From an uncultured Neomegalonema sp. (GTDB lineage: Bacteria; Pseudomonadota; Alphaproteobacteria; Rhodobacterales; Rhodobacteraceae), in assembly GCA_937944035.1 (NCBI GenBank), contig CALDZQ010000143.1, forward strand, positions 1 to 29,626: a stretch of 29,626 nucleotides of DNA, in the 5' to 3' direction. Position 1 is the stretch's first letter. Each line of letters begins with the position of its first letter. Under the pieces are notes generated by a model that worked only from the letters and a program-made list of their open reading frames with translations, was not told the DNA's origin and did no database searches. Shown here one piece after another: positions 22,812 through 29,626 of this stretch. A program made the position numbers and the translations under genes.

Positions 22812-23511
22812 AGGCCAATCGCTCCGCTGTGCGCCGGAAGCCCATCAAAGTGGCGTTCAGTGCGATGGAAAGCGCCATCAGAATGATACCTAGACCCAAA
22901 GCCAGCGCCAATTCACCTTTCGAGGTTTCCAATGCTATGGCCGTCGTCATCACCCGTGTCACATGATTGATGTTGCCTCCCACGATCATTACAGCGCCGA
23001 CCTCTGCCAGCGCACGACCCAATCCCGCCAATGCCGCAGTCATAAGCGCATACCGCGCATCCCAAAGCAGTGTCAGCATTTGCGACAAACGCCCTGCGCC
23101 CATTGAGCGCAGTAATTCGTCGTATTCGAGGTTCATATCCTCGATGACCTGTCGCGTCAGCGCGGCAATTATGGGCGTGACGAGTATCACCTGTGCAATC
23201 ACCATCGCCGTGGGCGTATAGAGAAGGTTCAGCACCCCTAACGGCCCTGCGCGTGAGAGCATCAGGTAGACGCCGAGACCAACGACCACCGGTGGCAAAC
23301 CCATGAGCGCGTTAACCAGCACTACAAGTGTTCCACGCATCGGAAACCGCCCAACTGCCAGCACCGCTCCCAATGGAAAACCGATCAGACAGGCCACAAA
23401 AACCGCCGTCAATGTCACCTGCAAAGACAGCCCTATAATCTCGACCAGATCCGGATCAAACCCGACGATCAGATTAAAGGCAGCACGAAAGGCGGTTCCG
23501 ATTTCTAACAT
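22804..23511 (-). CDS. tupB: Tungstate ABC transporter permease
   Basis: This 235-residue inner-membrane protein has about five hydrophobic segments and a permease EAA-type loop around LRSMGAGRLSQMLTLLWDARYALMTA. Segments such as NALMGLPPVVVGLGVYLMLSRAGPLG and LGRALAEVGAVMIVGGNI are typical of TupB. It lies 18 bases after senC and overlaps tupC by eight bases. No ribosome site is evident, so it may depend on coupling with senC. Confidence 0.93.
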   Translation of the reverse strand: MLEIGTAFRAAFNLIVGFDPDLVEIIGLSLQVTLTAVFVACLIGFPLGAVLAVGRFPMRGTLVVLVNALMGLPPVVVGLGVYLMLSRAGPLGVLNLLYTPTAMVIAQVILVTPIIAALTRQVIEDMNLEYDELLRSMGAGRLSQMLTLLWDARYALMTAALAGLGRALAEVGAVMIVGGNINHVTRVMTTAIALETSKGELALALGLGIILMALSIALNATLMGFRRTAERLAYA

Positions 23512-23529
23512 CGCCAGAAACTACAGTGT

Positions 23530-24153
23530 TCACGCAGCCGCATCAATATGACAAGCGCTGCGCTCGGCGATCAACTCTGCGCTATCGCCTCCTTTGAAGA
23601 AAGCCTGAAACTTCCCGTCAGCGCCCATCAGAAAGATTTGGCTTGAGTGATCCATAGTGTAGCCATCCGGAAATTCGGGATCATTGACACGCTTGTAATA
23701 CACCCGATACGCCTTGGCCGCTTGCGCAACCTGTTCCTCTGTTCCGGTTAAACCGATGAGGCTTTCACTGAAAAACGGAATATATTCAGACAGCAGCTCA
23801 GTTGTGTCGCGTTGAGGATCAACAGTTACAAAAACCGGTTTCACATCACGCTTATCGTCTTTGTTGAGTATCTCTGCGGCCGCCGCCATATCCGCCAATT
23901 CAGTCGGGCAAATATCCGGGCATGTTGCAAAGCCGAAATAAACCAACGTCGGAGAGCCGAGAAAATCTTTCTCGGTCACTTGCTGGCCCAGATGCGTCGT
24001 CAGAGTGAATGGCCCGCCGATGGTCGCACCCGCAAGTCCGCCCGGACACGCTTTCGCGTTAGGCGCTGCACCACCCAAAGCGAAATAACTCGCTGTTCCG
24101 ATAGCGACGATTGCAATAGACGCACCGATAGAAACCAAAGCCTTGTGGACCAT
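23530..24153 (-). CDS. senC: SCO1/SenC family copper chaperone for cytochrome oxidase
   Basis: This 207-residue thioredoxin-fold protein is anchored by one N-terminal membrane segment (about residues 5-28), facing the periplasm. The copper-binding residues are all present: Cys78 and Cys82 in FATCPDICP, and His169 in YTMDHSSQIF. SCO proteins help build the CuA centre of aa3-type oxidase and assist cbb3 oxidase under low copper. The start at 24153 has AGGAG seven bases upstream. It is divergent from regB, as in other alphaproteobacteria, but it is followed by tupBCA where regA usually lies. Confidence 0.93.
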   Translation of the reverse strand: MVHKALVSIGASIAIVAIGTASYFALGGAAPNAKACPGGLAGATIGGPFTLTTHLGQQVTEKDFLGSPTLVYFGFATCPDICPTELADMAAAAEILNKDDKRDVKPVFVTVDPQRDTTELLSEYIPFFSESLIGLTGTEEQVAQAAKAYRVYYKRVNDPEFPDGYTMDHSSQIFLMGADGKFQAFFKGGDSAELIAERSACHIDAAA

Positions 24154-24241
24154 AACCCGCTCCTGACATACCTTAACAGGGCGATAGCCTAAACCGGCTG
24201 TCCGGGACAATCTGCCAAATCGTCACTTTAAAGTCATCCAC

Positions 24242-24254
24242 GATCAAGTTGATC
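24242..24254. promoter_or_regulatory. Palindrome in the senC-regB divergent region
   Basis: A perfect 13-base palindrome GATCAA-G-TTGATC lies 27-39 bases upstream of the likely regB start, between the two divergent genes. It is a candidate operator. The half-sites are in the reverse order to an FNR box, so no regulator is assigned. No clear -35/-10 pair was found in this 127-base gap. Confidence 0.35.
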
Positions 24255-24280
24255 CATAGAGCGTCCGGAGAATGTCAACA

Positions 24281-25693
24281 ATGGCCACGATGGCGCATGA
24301 GCAAGACACGACAACACACGACCAACTCTCCGTTGATATGACCCAACGGCACTGGTTGCGGGCGCAGACATTGCGATCCCTGCGCTGGATGGCGATTGTG
24401 GGTCAGTTGATTACGATTTTCGTGACCGATTTGGTGCTGGGGTACAACTTGCCCTTGCTTCCCTGCGTCTTGGCGATCTTGTGTTCGGTGTGTTTCAACA
24501 TCGTTACCGCCATGACCATGCCGACAAACGCCCGTTTGTCTGATCCGATTGCCCTGCTGTGGCTGATCTACGATATGTTGCAACTTGCTCTATTGCTTGC
24601 GCTTACCGGAGGGTTGAGCAACCCTTTTTCGCTGCTTTTCATCGCCCCCGCTACCGTTGCCGCAGCGGCGTTGACCGGATCAAGTGCGCGGTTTGTTGTC
24701 GGTTTTGCAATCCTGCTGATCTTGATATTGGAAGTCATTCACCTGCCGCTGTCTCACCCCGAACGCGGTGTGCTGGAGTTGCCGGGAACATACCGCCTTG
24801 GTGTGGGGTGCGCGCTTTTGGTCGGCGTCGCTTTCATCGCGATTTACGTCAGGCGTGTTGCTGACGAGGCGTTCGGTATGTCTCAGGCACTGTCCGCGAC
24901 ACAACTTGCCCTCGCCCGTGAACAACGCTTATCGGCCCTAGGCACGATGGCTGCGGCAGCCGCCCATGAATTGGGAACCCCGCTCGCAACAATCGCGCTG
25001 ACGGCGCGCGAGGTTGAGCGTTCACTGCCCAAAGGGACAGATGAAGCAGAGGACTTGGGACTAATTCTTCAACAAACCGCCCGTTGCCGGGATATTTTGG
25101 CCCAAATGTCACAGCTCCGAAAACAAGACATGGAGCATATCCGCACCGCCCCACTGTTATCGATTTTGGAGGAAGCCGCCGGCCCTCACGAACATACCGG
25201 CAAGAGAATAGAATACTTCATCGACGGAGAGATCGTTGACGATCACAACATTCCTTCGCCAGAAGTTGAAAGACGGCCTGAGATTATTCACGCCCTGCGC
25301 AATCTGATCCAAAACGCCGTCGATTTCGCGGATTCTGTCGTTTGGATTGAAATTGTCGATCAAATTGAGCGTCTGACAGTTCGGATCCAAGACGACGGCC
25401 CCGGATTTTCAAACGATGTCCTCAACCGCCTTGGCGATCCGTTTCTGACCACCCGGCGCGGTCGTAAAGCGCGCGAGGGGGGATATGAAGGCATGGGGCT
25501 TGGACTTTTCATTGCCAAGACACTCCTCGAGAGGCGGGGCGCAACGATTACATTCTCAAATCAACAGAACGACGAAACCAACCTACCCGGCGCATTGATC
25601 GAGATAACCTGGACCCCCGATGCGATGGAAACAGCCGACAGCCCGCTCAACCTTGAAGCGACAGTCTCAAGACTGGGTAATTTCGGCTGGTAA
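24281..25693 (+). CDS. regB: Redox-responsive sensor histidine kinase RegB/PrrB
   Basis: This membrane kinase of about 470 residues senses the redox state of the quinone pool and respiratory chain. Numbering from the first ATG (24272), six hydrophobic segments cover about 35-195. The quinone-site heptapeptide GGLSNPF lies at 113-119. The phospho-acceptor His232 is in AAHELGTPLATIALTAREVE. The redox-switch cysteine matches Cys272 in ARCRDILAQM. The ATPase boxes are complete: N box LRNLIQNAVDF, DDGPGFS and GMGLGLFIAK. The ATG at 24272 is only one base behind CCGGAG, so the ATG at 24281 is the better start. The partner regulator RegA is not in the window. Confidence 0.95.
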   Translation: MATMAHEQDTTTHDQLSVDMTQRHWLRAQTLRSLRWMAIVGQLITIFVTDLVLGYNLPLLPCVLAILCSVCFNIVTAMTMPTNARLSDPIALLWLIYDMLQLALLLALTGGLSNPFSLLFIAPATVAAAALTGSSARFVVGFAILLILILEVIHLPLSHPERGVLELPGTYRLGVGCALLVGVAFIAIYVRRVADEAFGMSQALSATQLALAREQRLSALGTMAAAAAHELGTPLATIALTAREVERSLPKGTDEAEDLGLILQQTARCRDILAQMSQLRKQDMEHIRTAPLLSILEEAAGPHEHTGKRIEYFIDGEIVDDHNIPSPEVERRPEIIHALRNLIQNAVDFADSVVWIEIVDQIERLTVRIQDDGPGFSNDVLNRLGDPFLTTRRGRKAREGGYEGMGLGLFIAKTLLERRGATITFSNQQNDETNLPGALIEITWTPDAMETADSPLNLEATVSRLGNFGW

Positions 25694-25730
25694 ATTCCAA
25701 TCCGACACCCTATTAATTGGACAGGAAACA

Positions 25731-28244
25731 GTGAATGGTCCCAATCGGATGCCACGCTTAAGCGTTTATTCTTTCTTAATATTTTTATCCGTGAGCGTCT
25801 TGCTTGTTGCGGGCGCTTCCCTCATCGGCAACGCACTTGCCGATATGTCCGCAAATGGCAGGCTTTACCCCTCGCTGGTTGTGTTGGGGGCAGCAGGATT
25901 ACTCTGCTATTTGGGGTATCGATATTTCCGACAAGTTGAAGATTTGCGCTCGGAAACCGTCACGATTAAACGAAATCATGTTCAGGCTCAGGATACGCTG
26001 AATGCGATCCTTTTGGAGCGCTCGGACGGCGCAATTATCTGGGCTGAAAACGGGTTGAAAACGGCTGCCGGCAGCGCGCATCATCTCCTTGAGCTGGAAG
26101 ATCTGCGGGACATTGATGCAGTTGCGCATAATCTGGTGCGCCGGGACAATTCACCCCGCCTGTCCGAGTCGCTTAACAGGCTGTTTGATGACGGCGTTTC
26201 GTTCGAAGAGACGTTCACAGGCCCATACGACGAGCAACGCACTATCAGCGGTCAGACGCTGGGGTCCGAAGCCCTAGTGACAATAGTCGATGCCAAATCA
26301 CATAACGAGGTTCTACCCCGGCTGAGTGATCGTTTGCTTTCGGCGGAACAACGGGCGTTAACTCTGGAGGAGGGATTTGATTCCGCCCCTCTGTATGCTT
26401 GGCGCCGGGATTCTAATGGCCGGCTTGACTGGATGAATAACCTCTACGTTGCGGCTGTCGAAGCACCGGCGTTGGATGTTGCCGTCAGTTGCCAAATCGA
26501 ATTGCTGAGCGGACCAGACGCGGACAAGCCTAAACAGCTAGCGGAACTTGCGCGCAAAACCCAAGAACCACAGATCAAAAGACTGAAAACAATTATCGGC
26601 GGCGAACGTTGCTCGCTGGAATTTCACGAAATTCCCCACAAGTCCGGCACGCTCGGCTTCGCGATTGACGTTACCAAACAAGTCGCAGCGACCACAGCGC
26701 TCAATATGCAAATGCGCGCGAACGAGGAAACGCTTGATCGCCTGCATCGCGGTGTTGCCGTATTCAGCAACGATCTGAGGCTTACATACGCCAATGAAAC
26801 CGCAAACGAGATATGGCGATTGGATCGTGCATGGCTCGAAACGCATCCGAGCTTGCGTGAAATTCTAAATAATCTGCGGGAAATCAACCGCGTACCACAG
26901 GTTCGCAGCTTCCCTGTCTGGCGCGATGAGTTCTTGCAAGCCTGCAAAAACAGGGACGACTCCGTGGCGCGTCAATGGCATCTGGCCGACGGAACCGCGC
27001 TCCGGGTAATCGTGCAGTCGCATCCGATGGGCGGCGTAATGCTGTTACTGGAGGACGTGACAGACTATTTTGCACTGCAACGCGACGCGGCCACCTTATC
27101 CGCAGTTTACCTCTCAACATTCTCGCGGCTCAGCGAAGGGGTGATTGTTTTCGGGCTTGATGGACGAAGCCGCATTGCAAACACGGCATTTCTCGATTTA
27201 TGGAATCTTACACTCGAAGATGTGAAGGAGGACCACATCATCGAAATCAGCAAAAAATGCAGTCCCCTTTTCGAAAACAAATCTGTTTGGACCCGTGCGC
27301 TCGAACAGATTTCCGCCGCCAGCGAGTCGCGCGAAGTGTGGCAGGAAACGCTTATCCGCAAGGACAGCTCAGTGCTCAGCATGGCATCCGCCCCCCTGCC
27401 CGATGGCGCGACGATGTTCGCCTTCAGTGACATCACGGATTCCTTCTACAAAGAACGCGTTCTGATGGAGCAGAACGATCAACTCGAAGAAATCCTGATG
27501 CTGCGTGGGCAATTCCTGAAAAGCATCCACGGCGCGTCGCACGAATTGAAAATTCCGCTCAATACGATTGTCGGTTTCTCTGAAATCTTATCTCAGGAAA
27601 TGTATGGCGACCTCAATGCGCGCCAGCATGAATATATCGACGGAATATCACAAGCATCCAACGATCTTCGCCAACTGATAAGCGGCATTATCGATCTGGC
27701 GATGCTGCAATCCGACTACTTTGCCTTCCGCATCGAGTCTATCGACGTAAATCCGATGCTCATTTCAATCGCTGAATTCGTAAGACGCAATACGCCTGAA
27801 GCACAGCGGATCGAGATTGATTGCCCTCCCTCTATTGGTGAAATCCCCGGCGATGCGTCACGTTTTCGGGAAATCATCCATACGCTGCTGATGGCAACAT
27901 TACCGGACCTTGAGAAAGACGACTCAATTCAGATAGGCGCGCGCAGAGAAGGCTCCCGGCTGATTGTTTGGATCGGAGCATTAAAGGCTGAAATACCCTC
28001 TCACATCCGCGATATATTCGCGCGCAACGATTTGGGCGACTCAATCCCTGATCTGCGCCGGACGGAATTGGGGATCACCCTCGTAAGGCAGTTCGTGGAG
28101 CGTCAAGGCGGCTCCGTGACATTTCAGAACCAGATCGGCGCGACACGGGAAGCCATCGTTTGCAGCTTTTGCACAGACGCTGACGAAGTGCGCGCCGCTA
28201 TTAACCGGGATCGTGACGTTGCCCCGCCCCGTGCAGCCGAATAA
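25731..28244 (+). CDS. Membrane PAS sensor histidine kinase-like protein with degenerate ATP-binding domain
   Basis: The GTG at 25731 with AGGAAA just upstream gives 837 residues; the ATG at 25749 is the alternative. Two membrane helices lie at about 10-34 and 46-66. PAS-like domains follow at about 215-310, 330-445 and 460-570. A coiled coil precedes the DHp domain, with His604 in GASHELKIPLNTIVGFSEIL. The catalytic domain is present by length but damaged: the N box (RFREIIHTLLMATLP, about 711-725) lacks the Asn that binds magnesium-ATP, and the DxGxG box is missing (IVWIGALKAEIPS instead). The G2 region is only partly kept (TELGITLVRQF). It may be a DivL-like non-catalytic partner. It lies 37 bases after regB and 11 before tsaE. 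Confidence 0.85.
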   Translation: MNGPNRMPRLSVYSFLIFLSVSVLLVAGASLIGNALADMSANGRLYPSLVVLGAAGLLCYLGYRYFRQVEDLRSETVTIKRNHVQAQDTLNAILLERSDGAIIWAENGLKTAAGSAHHLLELEDLRDIDAVAHNLVRRDNSPRLSESLNRLFDDGVSFEETFTGPYDEQRTISGQTLGSEALVTIVDAKSHNEVLPRLSDRLLSAEQRALTLEEGFDSAPLYAWRRDSNGRLDWMNNLYVAAVEAPALDVAVSCQIELLSGPDADKPKQLAELARKTQEPQIKRLKTIIGGERCSLEFHEIPHKSGTLGFAIDVTKQVAATTALNMQMRANEETLDRLHRGVAVFSNDLRLTYANETANEIWRLDRAWLETHPSLREILNNLREINRVPQVRSFPVWRDEFLQACKNRDDSVARQWHLADGTALRVIVQSHPMGGVMLLLEDVTDYFALQRDAATLSAVYLSTFSRLSEGVIVFGLDGRSRIANTAFLDLWNLTLEDVKEDHIIEISKKCSPLFENKSVWTRALEQISAASESREVWQETLIRKDSSVLSMASAPLPDGATMFAFSDITDSFYKERVLMEQNDQLEEILMLRGQFLKSIHGASHELKIPLNTIVGFSEILSQEMYGDLNARQHEYIDGISQASNDLRQLISGIIDLAMLQSDYFAFRIESIDVNPMLISIAEFVRRNTPEAQRIEIDCPPSIGEIPGDASRFREIIHTLLMATLPDLEKDDSIQIGARREGSRLIVWIGALKAEIPSHIRDIFARNDLGDSIPDLRRTELGITLVRQFVERQGGSVTFQNQIGATREAIVCSFCTDADEVRAAINRDRDVAPPRAAE

Positions 28245-28255
28245 AGCGTATATCC

Positions 28256-29626
28256 ATGTCTGAAAATTTCCAGCGCATCCTACCCGATGCTGAAGCAACC
28301 GATGCTTTAGGTAGAGAGCTGGCCCCGCTCTTGAAGCCGGGCAATACCGTCTTTCTGATCGGCGATCTAGGCGCGGGAAAATCGTCGCTCGCGAGGTCAA
28401 TCATACACAGTCTGTTGGGTAGCAACGAACCTGTTCCGAGTCCGACTTTCACAATCACACAACATTACGAAACGCCCGCATTTCGTATTGTTCACGCGGA
28501 TCTTTATCGCCTGTCCGGTCCTGATGAACTTGAGGAGATCGGGCTGGATTTTACGTCGGATGTGACGCTTATCGAATGGCCGGATCGTCTGGAGCATCTC
28601 GCTCCGGCAGAGCGGTTGGAAATACGCTTGAGTGAGACTGCGGATGGCGGGCGCATGGCCGCGTTTTCAGGAATTGGTGTTGCCGCTGAAGAGATTGCGG
28701 TCAGCGCGTCAAGCAAACGTGATGACCTGAGAGAGCGGTTCTTGAAACAGGCGAGTTGGGGCAATGCGCAAAAAAGTGCTGTGCCGGGTGATGCGTCCGG
28801 ACGGCGGTATTTTCGTCTATCCGATGGCCCTGAGAATGCGGTTTTAATGGATGCCCCCTACGCGAACGGCGAGGACGTTCGCCCGTTCATCACCGTCACA
28901 TCGTGTCTGAGAGAGCGTGGATTAAGCGCACCGAAAATTTTATCGGCTGATGAGGGCAAGGGCTTTCTTCTTCTCGAAGACCTTGGGGAAAGCGTGTTTG
29001 CGCCGTTCTGCGCGGCCTCTCCCGATAAAGAACTGATGCTCTATGAGGCTGCGGTAGATCTGCTGCACCAGCTTGATGCCTCTCACGATGACCGCGTTCC
29101 AGACTACGATATGACAATTTTGTTACGGGAGGCGGCTTTGCTGACCGATTGGTGGTGTCCCGCAGCGGGCGTTACTGTCTCCGGGCAAATGCGTGCCGAT
29201 TATCTGGGGATATTTGCGGAGATACTGGAGACCATCGCTGAGACCCGCTCGACATTGGTTTTACGCGATTACCACGCGGAAAATTTGATTTGGCTGCCAC
29301 ATCGACAGGGTCACGCGCGTGTAGGCTTGCTGGATTATCAAGATGCGCTGCTCGGACATCCCGCATATGATCTCGTGTCATTGTTGGAGGATGCGCGCCG
29401 GGACGTTCCGGCTGAACTGGCCAAGTCTATGATCCGGCGGTTTAGTGAGTTCAGACCGGATTTGGATGCATCCGCCTTCCGGGCAGATTATGATAGTTTG
29501 GGCGCTCAGCGAAATGCCAAGATTGTCGGAATTTTTGCGCGCCTTTTCAGACGGGATGGCAAGCCGCGCTATTTGTCGATGATCCCCCGCGTTTGGTCGC
29601 ATTTGCAGCGTGATCTGCAAGCGCCG
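28256..29626 (+). CDS. tsaE: Fusion of TsaE (tRNA t6A ATPase) and AmgK-like sugar phosphotransferase, C terminus cut by window
   Basis: From the ATG at 28256 the frame stays open for 457 codons to the window end, so both parts are one protein. Residues 1-145 are TsaE, the ATPase for threonylcarbamoyl-adenosine synthesis at tRNA position 37: Walker A GDLGAGKSS (36-44), PSPTFTITQHYE (61-72), HADLYRL (80-86) and LIEWPDRL (105-112). Residues 155-457 are an aminoglycoside-phosphotransferase-type kinase like AmgK, which phosphorylates N-acetylmuramic acid in cell-wall recycling: SGRRYFRL (181-188), LLLEDLG (237-243), catalytic Asp338 in LRDYHAENL and metal Asp360 in LLDYQDALLGHPAYDL. It starts 11 bases after the PAS protein. 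Separate tsaE and amgK genes are the usual form; the fusion is known in some alphaproteobacteria. Confidence 0.92.
   Translation, partial: MSENFQRILPDAEATDALGRELAPLLKPGNTVFLIGDLGAGKSSLARSIIHSLLGSNEPVPSPTFTITQHYETPAFRIVHADLYRLSGPDELEEIGLDFTSDVTLIEWPDRLEHLAPAERLEIRLSETADGGRMAAFSGIGVAAEEIAVSASSKRDDLRERFLKQASWGNAQKSAVPGDASGRRYFRLSDGPENAVLMDAPYANGEDVRPFITVTSCLRERGLSAPKILSADEGKGFLLLEDLGESVFAPFCAASPDKELMLYEAAVDLLHQLDASHDDRVPDYDMTILLREAALLTDWWCPAAGVTVSGQMRADYLGIFAEILETIAETRSTLVLRDYHAENLIWLPHRQGHARVGLLDYQDALLGHPAYDLVSLLEDARRDVPAELAKSMIRRFSEFRPDLDASAFRADYDSLGAQRNAKIVGIFARLFRRDGKPRYLSMIPRVWSHLQRDLQAP

Noticed and set aside
24242..24254. FNR/Anr box between senC and regB
   Set aside because: The half-sites are ordered ATCAA then TTGAT with one base between them, the reverse of the TTGAT-N4-ATCAA pattern.

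Overview
The window looks like chromosomal DNA of a free-living alphaproteobacterium, most likely of the Rhodobacterales/Roseobacter type (inference). The pointers are a RegB-type redox sensor kinase divergent from a SenC/SCO1 gene, a TsaE fused to an AmgK-like phosphotransferase, a form II CO-dehydrogenase-like set in the order S-L-M, heterotetrameric sarcosine oxidase genes, PHB genes beside a homodimeric pyruvate dehydrogenase E1, and moderately high GC with tight gene packing. I see no rRNA, tRNA, transposase, integrase, phage gene or CRISPR array.

Layout. (1) 1-5377, minus strand: phaB, phaA, aceE and the start of aceF, read in that order. This is an acetyl-CoA node: pyruvate to acetyl-CoA (AceE/AceF) and acetyl-CoA to 3-hydroxybutyryl-CoA (PhaA/PhaB). 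Strong hairpins separate the genes. (2) 5687-11083, minus strand: coxG, coxS, coxL, coxM, a molybdenum hydroxylase with the form II active-site motif. Its CoxG is greatly enlarged and ends in a membrane anchor. (3) 11361-12005, plus strand: a glutathione S-transferase, convergent with a flavin reductase-like gene (12215-12826, minus). Almost all of the gap between them folds into nested inverted repeats. (4) 12857-14074, minus: an RlmI-like rRNA methyltransferase with no ATG start. (5) 14118-21126, minus: soxD, soxA, soxG of sarcosine oxidase, followed by a 1023-residue exported repeat protein; soxB is not here. (6) 21248-24153, minus: senC, tupB, tupC, tupA (copper chaperone plus tungstate importer). 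(7) 24281-29626, plus: regB, a PAS sensor kinase with a badly degraded ATP-binding domain, and a TsaE-phosphotransferase fusion that runs off the window.

How they may work together (inference): the tungstate/molybdate-type importer could supply metal for molybdoenzymes such as CoxSLM. RegB and SenC belong to redox and cytochrome oxidase control. The pha/ace block handles carbon overflow. The C1-linked genes (sox, cox) suggest use of methylated amines and trace reduced compounds.

I did not find a convincing wholly new system. The observations most worth checking are the structured 12002-12207 element, the tail-anchored long CoxG, the soxDAG set without soxB, the kinase with a lost catalytic core, and the senC-tupBCA arrangement where regA would be expected.
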